This document shows, piece by piece, positions 53,540 to 61,997 of a DNA stretch of 64,000 nt. The stretch is taken from NCBI RefSeq assembly GCF_030406405.1, contig NZ_JAUEPL010000024.1, positions 30,190-94,189 of the forward strand, read 5' to 3'. The stretch comes from Streptomyces ficellus (GTDB lineage: Bacteria > Actinomycetota > Actinomycetes > Streptomycetales > Streptomycetaceae). Positions within the stretch are counted from its first letter, which is position 1; every line of letters starts with the position of its first letter. The notes under the pieces are model-generated. The model saw nothing but the letters and a program-made list of their open reading frames with translations, ran no database searches and had not been told where the DNA came from. The position numbers and the translations under genes are program-made.

Positions 53540-54777
53540 AACCGCAGATGACCACCCACCACTCCCTCGCCGGGCTGCGCAGCACGCTCCGCCGCCTGGC
53601 CCACCGGGCGGGCCTGCCCGTCGAGCTTCGCTACCGGCTCGCGCTGTCGGCGACCCGGGTCGCCGCCGGCGAGCTGGCCGCGGGCCGGCCCGTACTGCTG
53701 GAGGCGGTGCCGCCGCAGCCCGACGGCCGCGCGGAGGGGCGGGGCGAGGGCCGGCTGACCGTGCGGCTGCACCTGCCGCACGCGCCGCGCCGGCCGTCGC
53801 TGGACGGGCTGCCGCTGCCCGCGGAGCGGCTGCCCGGACCGGCCGCGGTGTGGCGGCTGCCGGCGCCCGCGCTGGAGGAGCCGCCGCCCGGGGACGACCC
53901 GCCGGGGCTGGTCGAGCTGCTGGAGGAGGAGCTGAGCGCGGCGGTCAGCCGCATGGACGCGCTCGCCGAGGACCACCAGCGGCTCAAGCACGAGCTCGCC
54001 GAGACCAACAGCGGCGTGCTGGCCCTGTACGTACAGCTGGAGGAGCGCGACGAGCAGCTGCGGCAGGCGCACGGCCGGATACTGCGTCAGCTGGAGGACG
54101 CGCTGCGCCCGCCGCCGGTGCGGGTGCCGGGGGTGGAGATGGCCGTGCACTACGAACCGGCGGAGAAGCACGCCCCGACCGGCGGTGACCTCTACGACTG
54201 GTTCGTCCTGCCGGACGGCACCGTGCACATCACGGTGGTGGACGCCCTGGGGCACGGCCTGACCAGCACGCGCAGCGCGCTCAACGTCACCCACGCCGTA
54301 CGCACCCTGGCCCTGGAGGGCCACCCCGTGGAGTCCATCGTCGCCAGGACGGACGAGGTGCTGGCGACCTTCGACCACGACCTGATGGCCACCGTGCAGC
54401 TCGTCAGGATCGATCCGGCGAGCGGGGAACTGGTGCTGGCCAACGGCAGCCATCCGCCCGCCCTTCTCGTACGGGAGGACGGCGAGACGAGCCTGCTGGA
54501 GGTACGCGGGCGGGGTATCGGTTTTCCGCTGCCGGGCAGCGAGCGGCTGCTGCGGGACCGCCTGGGCCCCGGCGACCTGCTGGTGCTCTACACCGACGGG
54601 CTGACCGAGAGCCGCCGCGACCCCCGCGAGGGCGAACAGCGGCTGGCGCGGGTGGCGCGCAGGCACCGTCACCGGCCGATAGAGGAGATCCCGGCGGCCA
54701 TCGCGGAGGAGATGCACACGGTCATCCTGCATCCGGACGACACCGTCGCCCTGACCGTACGGCGGGTCCCCGGCTGA
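53536..54777 (+). CDS. rsbU: SpoIIE-type protein phosphatase, RsbU-like
   Basis: 413 residues. A helical N-terminal part with a coiled-coil (about 130-195, E-x-x-R-D-E-Q-L-R-Q-A-H-G-R-I-L) precedes the PP2C domain: G-G-D-L-Y-D-W-F near 215-222, D-A-L-G-H-G near 236-241 and Y-T-D-G-L-T-E near 354-360, which hold the metal-binding aspartates. RsbU dephosphorylates an anti-anti-sigma factor when bound by RsbT. Overlaps the previous stop as ATGA. The N-terminal domain may be the RsbT-binding part. Confidence 0.85.
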   Translation: MKPQMTTHHSLAGLRSTLRRLAHRAGLPVELRYRLALSATRVAAGELAAGRPVLLEAVPPQPDGRAEGRGEGRLTVRLHLPHAPRRPSLDGLPLPAERLPGPAAVWRLPAPALEEPPPGDDPPGLVELLEEELSAAVSRMDALAEDHQRLKHELAETNSGVLALYVQLEERDEQLRQAHGRILRQLEDALRPPPVRVPGVEMAVHYEPAEKHAPTGGDLYDWFVLPDGTVHITVVDALGHGLTSTRSALNVTHAVRTLALEGHPVESIVARTDEVLATFDHDLMATVQLVRIDPASGELVLANGSHPPALLVREDGETSLLEVRGRGIGFPLPGSERLLRDRLGPGDLLVLYTDGLTESRRDPREGEQRLARVARRHRHRPIEEIPAAIAEEMHTVILHPDDTVALTVRRVPG

Positions 54778-54846
54778 CCGTCGCCGGGTCCGTGGTGAAC
54801 CCACGCGGGCTGGGTACACGTGCCACGAGGACCGAAGGAGCCGCTT

Positions 54847-55215
54847 GTGGTTGTCATGGTTTCGCCGTACGCCGACTGCGCCTCGGCCCGTGAGTCGGCC
54901 GCCCGCTTCCTGGCCGAGCACTGCCCGTGGGCCGACCTGGACGCCGTTCAGCTGGTCGTGACCGAACTGACCACCAACGCCCTGCGCCACACCGAGGGCT
55001 GGTGGCGCCTGCGGCTGCGGGCCGAGCCCGAGGAGCTGGCCGTGGAGCTGGACGACTCCAGCCCGGTCGTCCCCGAGGCCCGCACGCCGGACTTCGCGGG
55101 CGGCGGCGGCTTCGGCTGGCCCATGGTGCTGGCGCTGGCGAGCCGCGTGGAGGTCCGCCCCCGCGCCAAGGGCAAAACGGTACGAGCCATCTGGTCCCGC
55201 CCCGAATCCGCCTGA
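54847..55215 (+). CDS. RsbW-like GHKL anti-sigma/kinase protein
   Basis: 122 residues. A GHKL ATPase fold: E-L-T-T-N-A-L-R-H near 41-49 as the N-box, E-L-D-D-S-S-P near 73-79 instead of a full G1 box (D-x-G-x-G), and G-G-G-G-F-G-W near 92-98. The incomplete motif is usual among Streptomyces anti-sigma-type GHKL proteins. GGAG lies 8 bases before the GTG at 54847. It is 69 bp after the phosphatase, probably the anti-sigma factor for the nearby sigma gene, but that pairing is inferred. Confidence 0.78.
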   Translation: MVVMVSPYADCASARESAARFLAEHCPWADLDAVQLVVTELTTNALRHTEGWWRLRLRAEPEELAVELDDSSPVVPEARTPDFAGGGGFGWPMVLALASRVEVRPRAKGKTVRAIWSRPESA

Positions 55216-55630
55216 CGCCCCCCGCCGCCCCGGGAGCCCCGCCCCCGCCGACGCCTCTGCCTTCCGCGCGCCCGGCCCGCAGACGTCGAGCCCCGCCGAC
55301 GCCTCCCGCCCGCCGCGTACTCTGCCCGGCAGACTTCCCTAGCCCCGCCCCCGACGCCCGCGTGGGGGCACCCCGCCGGTCATACCTCCCGCCGAGGCCT
55401 CCCGCCCGCCGCGCGCCCGCGCCCGGCCCGGCAGACGTCCGAAGCCCCGCCGGCCTACGCCCGCCGTGGCGGACACGACCGTCAAAGGCATGACCGTGAA
55501 AAACACGGCTGTGAAAGGCGCGGCCTCAACACACGCCACCGGCCCGGCCCCTTCAAGGGCCGGGCCGGTGACGGCCGGTCGACGCCGCGTCCGCTCCACC
55601 CGCCGCGCGGCGTCCCGTCGTGCCCGCCGG
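55216..55630. other. Convergent intergenic region with repeats
   Basis: 415 bp without a convincing gene between the rsb operon and the sigma gene. Imperfect copies of a block ending GCAGAC(G)T..GCCCCGCC occur at about 55270, 55328 and 55433, in GC-rich sequence. A hairpin follows at 55537-55570. A 70-codon open frame at 55466 was rejected because it runs over that hairpin. Confidence 0.6.
55537..55570. terminator. Hairpin downstream of the sigma factor gene
   Basis: A perfect 14-bp stem (55537-55550 with 55557-55570) with a 6-base loop, 60 bp beyond the sigma gene stop on the minus strand. Symmetric, so it may end both converging transcripts. Confidence 0.82.
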
Positions 55631-56482
55631 TCACTCCACGGCCAGGAGGCCCTCGCGGAGCCGGGCGGTGATCCGTGACAGCAGCCGCGAGACATGCATC
55701 TGGGAGACGCCGAGTTCGGCGCCGATCTCGGACTGCGTCATCTCGTCCACGTACCGCATCTTCAGGATGCGCCGGTCCCGCTCGTCGAACTCCTCGATGA
55801 GCGGCTTCAGCGCCTGGACGTTCTCCACGATCTCCAGCTCGCGGTCGGGCTCGCCCAGCCGGTCCCCGAGCGTCTCCGACGCGTTGTCGCCGCTGTCGTC
55901 GAGCGGCAGGTCCAGGGAGCCCGCCGTGTACCCGTTCGCGGCGACGAGTCCTTCGAGTACCTCGTCCTCCTCCATACCGAGGTGCTCGGCCAGTTCGGCG
56001 GGCGTCGGGGAGCGGTCGAGCCGCTGGAAGAGTTCGTCGGTCGCGCGGGCGATGTCGATGCGCAGTTCCTGGAGCCGCCGGGGCACGTGCACCGACCAGC
56101 TGGTGTCGCGGAAGAACCGCTTGATCTCACCGACGACGCAGGGCATCGCGAAGGTGGTGAACTCCACCTCGCGGCTCAGGTCGAACCGGTCGATCGCCTT
56201 GATCAGCCCGATGGTGCCGACCTGGATGATGTCCTCCATCTGGTCGGACCGGTTGCGAAAGCGCGTCGCCGCGTACTTGACCAGGGAGAGATTCAGCTCG
56301 ATGAGGGTGTTGCGCACGTATTGGTACTCCTCCGTGCCCTCCTCGAGAACGGCCAGCCGGTCGAAGAACTGCTTCGAGAGTTCCTTCGCGTCCTTCGGAG
56401 CCACCTCGCCCGGGTTGCGCAGCTGCGGCAGATCGGTCGTCTGCGGGGCGGTACCCGTCGAGATCGTGGTCGCCATGGACAC
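55631..56482 (-). CDS. SigB/SigF-type alternative sigma factor
   Basis: 283 residues. Region 2 contains R-N-x-L-I-E-L-N-L-S-L-V-K-Y-A-A and D-I-I-Q-V-G-T-I-G-L-I-K-A-I-D-R-F-D; region 3 H-V-P-R-R-L-Q-E-L-R; region 4 M-T-Q-S-E-I-G-A-E-L-G-V-S-Q-M-H-V-S-R-L-L. This is the group 3 general-stress/sporulation family. GGGAGG lies 6 bases before a GTG at 56482; the ATG at 56476 is the alternative. The convergent rsb operon makes partner-switching control likely. Which of the many Streptomyces SigB paralogues this is cannot be told. Confidence 0.9.
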   Translation of the reverse strand: MSMATTISTGTAPQTTDLPQLRNPGEVAPKDAKELSKQFFDRLAVLEEGTEEYQYVRNTLIELNLSLVKYAATRFRNRSDQMEDIIQVGTIGLIKAIDRFDLSREVEFTTFAMPCVVGEIKRFFRDTSWSVHVPRRLQELRIDIARATDELFQRLDRSPTPAELAEHLGMEEDEVLEGLVAANGYTAGSLDLPLDDSGDNASETLGDRLGEPDRELEIVENVQALKPLIEEFDERDRRILKMRYVDEMTQSEIGAELGVSQMHVSRLLSRITARLREGLLAVE

Positions 56483-56601
56483 TGCACCCTCCCTATTTCA
56501 TCTCCGTACGTTCGCAAGACGCGCCTACCCGCCTTCAGCCGGACCACGCGTGCCAATCCGATCCGCCTTCGTAGGAGATTCACGGGAAGACCACAAGACG
56601 C

Positions 56602-56642
56602 GACAGGGCCGCCTCCCGCGCACGGCGGAAGGCGGCCCTGTC
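56602..56642 (-). terminator. Terminator downstream of guaB1
   Basis: A 13-bp stem (56602-56614 with 56630-56642) and a 15-base loop just downstream of the guaB1 stop on the minus strand. Position also fits the upstream edge of the sigma gene leader. Confidence 0.8.
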
Positions 56643-56648
56643 GGAGCG

Positions 56649-58091
56649 TCAGTTCCAGCTGGCGTGCAGCGGCTTGCCCTCCGCGTACCCGGCGGCGCTC
56701 TGAATGCCGACGATGGCCTTCTCGGCGAACTCCTCCAGGGAGGCCGCTCCGGCGTACGTGCACGACGAGCGGACGCCCGCGATGATCGAGTCGATCAGGT
56801 CCTCGACACCCGGGCGGGCCGGGTCGAGGAACATCCGGGAGGTGGAGATGCCCTCCTCGAACAGCCCCTTGCGGGCCCGGTCGTACGCCGACTCCTCGCT
56901 CGTACGGTTACGGACGGCACGCGCCGAGGCCATGCCGAACGACTCCTTGTACAGGCGGCCGTCTGCGGACTGCTGGAGGTCGCCCGGGGACTCGTACGTA
57001 CCGGCGAACCACGAGCCGATCATGACGTTGGACGCACCGGCGGCGAGCGCCATGGCGACGTCGCGCGGGTGGCGGACGCCACCGTCGGCCCAGACGTGCT
57101 TGCCGTACTTCTTCGCCTCGGCGGCGCACTCCAGCACGGCGGAGAACTGCGGGCGGCCGACGCCGGTCATCATGCGGGTGGTGCACATGGCGCCGGGGCC
57201 CACACCGACCTTGACGATGTCAGCGCCGGCCTCGATGAGGTCGCGTACGCCCTCGGCGGCAACGATGTTGCCCGCGACGATCGGCACCTGCGGGTCGAGA
57301 CCGCGGACGGCCTTGACCGCGGAGATCATCGACTCCTGGTGACCGTGCGCGGTGTCCACGACGAGCGTGTCGACACCCGCGTCGAGGAGCTGCTTGGCCT
57401 TGCCCGCCACGTCGCCGTTGATGCCGACGGCGGCGGCGATGCGCAGCTTGCCGTTGGCGTCGACGGCCGGGGTGTAGAGCGTGGCGCGCAGGGCGCCCTT
57501 GCGGGTGAGGATGCCCGCGAGGCGGCCGTCCTTGTCCACGGCGGGGGCGTACCGGCGGTTGTGGTGGTCGAGCGTGTTGAACGCCTCGCGCGGGTCGATG
57601 TCCGCGTCGAGCAGCAGCAGGTCCCGGGACATGACCTCGGACAGCTGGGTGAAGCGGTCGACACCGGTCAGGTCCGCGTCGGTGACGACGCCGACCGGCC
57701 GCTGGTCGCCGTCGACGACGACACCGGCGTTGTGCGCCCGCTTGTGCAGCAGGTGCAGCGCGTCGGCGACGGTCTGCGTCGGGTCGAGCACGATCGGGGT
57801 GTCGAGCACGTGGTGGCGGCTCTTGACCCAGGAGATGACGTCGGTGACGACGTCGATCGGGATGTCCTGGGGGATGACGACGAGACCACCGCGCCGGGCG
57901 ACGGTCTCGGCCATGCGGCGGCCCGCGATCGCGGTCATATTGGCGACGACCAGCGGGATGGTGGTCCCGGTGCCGTCGGGGGAGGAGAGGTCGACGCCCT
58001 GGCGGGAGCCCACGGCCGAGCGGCTAGGCACCATGAATACGTCGTCGTACGTGAGGTCGTACGGCGGCTTCAGGTCATTGAGGAAACGCAC
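56649..58091 (-). CDS. guaB1: GuaB1-type IMPDH family protein (GMP reductase)
   Basis: 480 residues, IMPDH/GMPR barrel with an inserted CBS pair (about 95-210). The catalytic loop reads G-P-G-A-M-C-T-T-R, with Cys303 as the thiol nucleophile. The F-x-K-x-M-x-G-x-G-x-P flap and S-S-C-T-Y-A-G end match the actinobacterial GuaB1 group, reported in mycobacteria to be a GMP reductase rather than IMP dehydrogenase. It would return GMP to IMP. The start is GTG 58091. It is monocistronic, between the sigma gene and the SorC-type regulator. Confidence 0.88.
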   Translation of the reverse strand: MRFLNDLKPPYDLTYDDVFMVPSRSAVGSRQGVDLSSPDGTGTTIPLVVANMTAIAGRRMAETVARRGGLVVIPQDIPIDVVTDVISWVKSRHHVLDTPIVLDPTQTVADALHLLHKRAHNAGVVVDGDQRPVGVVTDADLTGVDRFTQLSEVMSRDLLLLDADIDPREAFNTLDHHNRRYAPAVDKDGRLAGILTRKGALRATLYTPAVDANGKLRIAAAVGINGDVAGKAKQLLDAGVDTLVVDTAHGHQESMISAVKAVRGLDPQVPIVAGNIVAAEGVRDLIEAGADIVKVGVGPGAMCTTRMMTGVGRPQFSAVLECAAEAKKYGKHVWADGGVRHPRDVAMALAAGASNVMIGSWFAGTYESPGDLQQSADGRLYKESFGMASARAVRNRTSEESAYDRARKGLFEEGISTSRMFLDPARPGVEDLIDSIIAGVRSSCTYAGAASLEEFAEKAIVGIQSAAGYAEGKPLHASWN

Positions 58092-58207
58092 GTGCTGAAC
58101 ATCCCAGTCGTTCGGAGTTGGCCCCCGGGCATTTCAGCCGGGGGGAAAACGCACGTACTTCATTGTCCCATGTCCGCACACACGTACGCCGCAGGTGAAA
58201 GCTCCAG

Positions 58208-58223
58208 GCCGCGAAAGCGCGGC
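58208..58223. terminator. Small hairpin downstream of the SorC-type gene
   Basis: GCCGCG/CGCGGC around an AAAG loop, 60 bp beyond the regulator's stop. Short, so only a weak terminator candidate; the 194-bp gap to guaB1 holds nothing else clear. Confidence 0.35.
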
Positions 58224-58285
58224 TTGTCGCTTCCTCCAAGCCCCGGACGGGCGCGGCGCCGAGCCTGGCCCCGGCGTGGCGCCGG

Positions 58286-59308
58286 CTACTCGTCCGGGTC
58301 CGCGCGGTCCAGCGCCGGGCGGGGCCCGGGCGTGAACTCGTGCAGCAGGTAGTCCGCCGCCATGGTGTCCGTGACCAGGCTGGTGACCAGCCCCGACCGC
58401 AGCACCGCGCCGATCGCCGCCGCCTTGCGCCGCCCGCCCGCGATGGCCACGACCTCGGGGATACGCCGCAGCCGGTCGGCCTCGACCGTGATGCAGCGCT
58501 CTCCGAGGTCGCGCCCCACCCGGCGCCCGTTCGAGTCGAACAGGTGGGCCGACATCTCGGCCGCGACGCCGAGCGAGGCGTAGTGCGCGCGCTCCTCGTC
58601 GGTGAGCATGTCGTGGACGGTGGAGATGCCCGGCTCCCAGGAGCCGATGGACACCGCCGCGACCGTGACCTTGTCGAAGTAGTCGAAGGCGCGGGCGATC
58701 CCGGTCTGGCTGCGCAGCGCGGCCGCGGTCGCCGGGTCGGGCAGCAGCATGGGCGCGTAGATGGGGTGCGCCTCGCCGCCGGAGACCTGGGCGGCGCGCC
58801 GCACCGCCTCCACCGAGCCGCGCTCGGCGGTCCCGGCGTCGTACACGCCGGTGAGCTGGACGACCGTGCAGGGCGGCAGCCGGTCGAGGGCGGCGGCCAT
58901 GTGGATGGTGGACCGGCCCCAGGCCAGCCCCAGGACGTCGCCCTCGGCCACCAGCTCGCCGAGCAGGTCGGCCGCGACCTCACCCAGGTTCTCGGGGTCG
59001 GGCGAGGCGTCCTCGCCCTCGGGCGGGGACTCGACGACCACGGCGTGCCGCAGGCCGTATCTGGCGCGGAGCGCGTCGGAGCGCTCGGCGTCCAGCTCGG
59101 CGGGCACGCGGATCTCGATGCGTACGAGATCGCGCTCCAGGGCGGTCTCCAGGACCCGCGCCACCTTGAAGCGGCTGACGCCGAACTCCTCCGCGATCTG
59201 GATCTTGGACTTGCCCTCGAGATAGAAGCGACGGGCCATGGCCGCCGCCTGCACGAGCTCCGCGGGTCCCATCCGCAGGGCTGGCCGTCCCGCCGACATA
59301 GCAGACAC
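58286..59308 (-). CDS. SorC-type sugar-binding transcriptional regulator
   Basis: 340 residues. HTH at about 30-60 (K-I-Q-I-A-E-E-F-G-V-S-R-F-K-V-A-R-V-L) and a C-terminal sugar-phosphate-binding domain (about 65-330) with G-L-A-W-G-R-S and the late G-G-R-R-K-A-A-A-I-G-A-V-L-R-S-G block, family-typical. Such regulators sense phosphorylated sugars. The GTG at 59308 has GAGGAG 6 bases upstream; ATG 59299 is also possible. The pentose-phosphate enzyme rpe follows upstream on the same strand, consistent with a sugar link but not shown to be a target. Confidence 0.85.
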   Translation of the reverse strand: MSAMSAGRPALRMGPAELVQAAAMARRFYLEGKSKIQIAEEFGVSRFKVARVLETALERDLVRIEIRVPAELDAERSDALRARYGLRHAVVVESPPEGEDASPDPENLGEVAADLLGELVAEGDVLGLAWGRSTIHMAAALDRLPPCTVVQLTGVYDAGTAERGSVEAVRRAAQVSGGEAHPIYAPMLLPDPATAAALRSQTGIARAFDYFDKVTVAAVSIGSWEPGISTVHDMLTDEERAHYASLGVAAEMSAHLFDSNGRRVGRDLGERCITVEADRLRRIPEVVAIAGGRRKAAAIGAVLRSGLVTSLVTDTMAADYLLHEFTPGPRPALDRADPDE

Positions 59309-59441
59309 CGCGCTCTCCTCACTGCTGTTCACACTACGGATCGCCATCCTCGCAGATGTGGCGGTCCTTGATCGGTCCTGTCGGGCTGCGTTCATCCGCC
59401 CGTCGCTCCCCCGTGGCTCGGCCGTGGCTCGCCCCCTCGGT

Positions 59442-60125
59442 TCAGTGGCCGCACGCCCACGCGGCGGTGGCCGTCGCCGCCGTGGCCTGCTCCCGCAGGG
59501 CACGCACCGCGGCGGCCGGGTCCTCCGCCCCGTACACGGCGGAACCGGCGACGAAGACGTCGGCGCCCGCCTCGGCGCACCGTTCGATGGTGGAGGCGGA
59601 GACCCCGCCGTCGACCTGGAGCCAGAGCTCAAGGCCGTGCTTGGAGATCAGCTCCCGGGTACGGCGGATCTTCGGCAGCATGATGTCCAGGAAGGCCTGG
59701 CCGCCGAAGCCCGGCTCCACGGTCATGATCAGGAGCATGTCGAGCTCGGGGAGGAGGTCCTCGTACGGCTCGATGGGCGTCGCGGGCTTCAGCGCCATCG
59801 AGGCGCGGGCCCCCTTGGCGCGGATCTCCCGCGCGAGGCGCACCGGCGCCGCGGCCGCCTCCACGTGGAAGGTGACCGACCCGGCCCCCGCCTCCACGTA
59901 CTGCGGGGCCCAGCGGTCGGGGTCCTCGATCATCAGGTGGCAGTCCAGCGGGGTGTCCGTCGCCCGGCCGAGCGACTCGACGACCGGGACGCCCAGGGTG
60001 AGGTTGGGCACGAAGTGGTTGTCCATGACATCGACATGGAGCCAGTCGGCGCCTTCGACGGCCTTCGCCTCTTCGGCGAGCCGGGCGAAATCGGCGGACA
60101 GAATGCTGGGGTTGATCTGGGCCAT
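59442..60125 (-). CDS. rpe: Ribulose-phosphate 3-epimerase
   Basis: 227 residues, TIM barrel. Motifs are I-L-S-A-D-F at 8-13, H-V-D-V-M-D near 30-35 (metal His and Asp), M-T-V-E-P-G-F-G-G-Q near 138-147, and V-D-G-G near 175-178. It interconverts ribulose-5-phosphate and xylulose-5-phosphate in the pentose phosphate pathway. Normal length plus a slightly long Ala-rich end. It lies 133 bp upstream of the SorC-type regulator gene on the same strand. Confidence 0.95.
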   Translation of the reverse strand: MAQINPSILSADFARLAEEAKAVEGADWLHVDVMDNHFVPNLTLGVPVVESLGRATDTPLDCHLMIEDPDRWAPQYVEAGAGSVTFHVEAAAAPVRLAREIRAKGARASMALKPATPIEPYEDLLPELDMLLIMTVEPGFGGQAFLDIMLPKIRRTRELISKHGLELWLQVDGGVSASTIERCAEAGADVFVAGSAVYGAEDPAAAVRALREQATAATATAAWACGH

Positions 60126-60281
60126 GAGCCAAGCCTGCCATGCCCCATGGGGTTTCCTTTACCCGATGCCCGCCCTGGCTTTCCGGGACGCGGCGCACAT
60201 GCCGCAATCCCGGCGTATCAACCCCCGCCCGGAACCCCGTCCGAGCCCCGTCCGGAACCCCGTCCGGTCACCCGCATCCGG

Positions 60282-61703
60282 CTACGCCGTGCGCCGCAGC
60301 AGCGCCAGGTACATGGCGTCCGTGCCGTGCAGATGCGGCCACAGCTGTACGTCGGGTCCGTCGCCCAGCGCCGGGACGCCCGGCATCAGGGGCCTGGCGT
60401 CGATCAGCTCCGCGCCGCCCGTCCTCTTCAGCACGTCGTCCACGACGACCCGGGTCTCCGCCAGGTGCGGCGAGCACGTCGCGTACCCGACCACGCCACC
60501 CACCCGGACGGCCCGCAGCGCCTCGGTCAGCAAGGCGCGCTGCAGCGGCGCGAAGCTCTCCAGGTCCTCCGGGCGGCGCCGCCAGCGGGCCTCGGGGCGG
60601 CGGCGCAGCGCGCCCAGGCCCGAGCACGGCACGTCCATGAGGACGCGGTCGAAGGAGCCGGGGCGCCACGGCGGGCGGGTGCCGTCCGCCGCGATGACCT
60701 GGTACGGGCCGGGGTTCCCGGCCAGTGCCCGCTGCACCAGCCGGGCGCGGTGCGGCTGCTTCTCGGAGGCGAGCAAGGCGGCGCCGCGCCCGGCGGCCAG
60801 GGCGCCCAGGAGGGCCGCCTTGCCGCCGGGGCCCGCGCAGCCGTCGAGCCACCGCTCGTCGGGGCCGTCGAGCGGGGCGTTGGCGAGGGCGATCGCGACG
60901 AGCTGGCTGCCCTCGTCCTGGACGCCGGCCCTGCCCTCCCGTACGGCGTCGATGGCGCCCGGCTCGCCGCCCTCGGCCAGGCGCACGGCGTACGGCGACC
61001 AGCGGCCCGGCAGCCCGGCCTCCTCGCCCAGCACGTCCAGCAGCTCATCGGTGGTGGACCGCCCGGGGCGGGCCACCAAGGTGACCTCGGGCCGCTCGTT
61101 GTCGGCCTCCAGCAGGTCTTCGATCCCGGCGCGGCCGCCGCCGAGGGCGTCCCACAGCGCGGAGACGATCCAGCGCGGATGCGAGTGCACGACGGCCAGG
61201 TGGTCCTCGGCGTCCTCGTCGTACGGCGGGGCCACCTGCTCCAGCCAGGCGTCGAGGCTCTGCTGCGAGATCTTGCGGAGTACGGCGTTGACGAACTTGG
61301 CCCGCCCGTCGCCGAGCACCACGCGGGCCAGCTCGACGCTGGCCGAGACCGCCGCGTGCGTGGGGATCCGCGTACCGAGCAGCTGGTGCGCGCCCAGTGC
61401 GAGCACGTCCAGCACCGGCGGGTCGACCTCGCGCAGCGGCCGGTCGATGCACGCGGCGATGATCGCGTCGTAGGTCCCCTGGCGGCGCAGGGTGCCGTAC
61501 ACCAGCTCGGTGGCGAGCGCCGCGTCCCGGCCGTCGAAGTCCTCCTTCTCGCGGGCCTTCTTCAGCAGCGGCGGCAGGACGAGGTTGGCGTACGCGTCGC
61601 GCTCGTCGACGGCGCGCAGCGCCTCGAACGCCAGGATCCGCACCGGGTCCTTCTTGGGGCGGCGGTACGGCTTGGGGGGACGGCGACGGGACTGCTCGCT
61701 CAA
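60282..61703 (-). CDS. rsmB: 16S rRNA m5C967 methyltransferase
   Basis: 473 residues. The N-terminal NusB-like RNA-binding domain (about 20-160) precedes the SAM-methyltransferase domain with D-G-C-A-G-P-G-G-K near 288-296, D-V-P-C-S-G-L-G near 360-367 and A-T-C-S-P-H near 420-425, which carry the two catalytic cysteines. The start is TTG 61703, supported by GGAG 6 bases upstream and the usual N-terminus; TTG is rare. It is downstream of fmt after a 294-bp gap, a common pairing but usually closer. Confidence 0.93.
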   Translation of the reverse strand: MSEQSRRRPPKPYRRPKKDPVRILAFEALRAVDERDAYANLVLPPLLKKAREKEDFDGRDAALATELVYGTLRRQGTYDAIIAACIDRPLREVDPPVLDVLALGAHQLLGTRIPTHAAVSASVELARVVLGDGRAKFVNAVLRKISQQSLDAWLEQVAPPYDEDAEDHLAVVHSHPRWIVSALWDALGGGRAGIEDLLEADNERPEVTLVARPGRSTTDELLDVLGEEAGLPGRWSPYAVRLAEGGEPGAIDAVREGRAGVQDEGSQLVAIALANAPLDGPDERWLDGCAGPGGKAALLGALAAGRGAALLASEKQPHRARLVQRALAGNPGPYQVIAADGTRPPWRPGSFDRVLMDVPCSGLGALRRRPEARWRRRPEDLESFAPLQRALLTEALRAVRVGGVVGYATCSPHLAETRVVVDDVLKRTGGAELIDARPLMPGVPALGDGPDVQLWPHLHGTDAMYLALLRRTA

Positions 61704-61997
61704 AAGGTGCTCCGCTTTTCGGTGTGGCTCGAACCCTCTCAGCCTAATCCCTTCTCAGCGACGGAACCGGAGCGCTGCGCTCTCTCCGGTCCTGCGCGAG
61801 CGCCCGGGCTGCCTTCGCTACATCGGGGCGACACCTCGTACGAGACGGGCGGCGTTCGGCGTCTTCCCCACCGCCACCACCTGGCTGGTGGCGGGCTCGC
61901 GCGCCGGCCGGAGCCTCAGTGCGACGTGGCCACGTCGTCCCTAGAAGGGAGGTCCAACCCTGCCGGCAGCCGGACTCAAGGCTCCGAAATCGACTTC
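61704..61997. other. Gap between fmt and rsmB
   Basis: 294 bp with no credible gene on either strand. It contains a perfect 16-bp palindrome CGACGTGGCCACGTCG at 61922-61937. The rsmB ribosome site is at the edge. The rest is GC-rich with no strong repeats. In most actinobacteria these genes are near-adjacent, so the gap looks like inserted or expanded sequence. Confidence 0.5.

Noticed and set aside
55466..55678. 70-codon plus-strand frame with V-K-G repeats
   Set aside because: It runs across the perfect terminator hairpin at 55537-55570 and the end of the sigma gene, and has no ribosome site.
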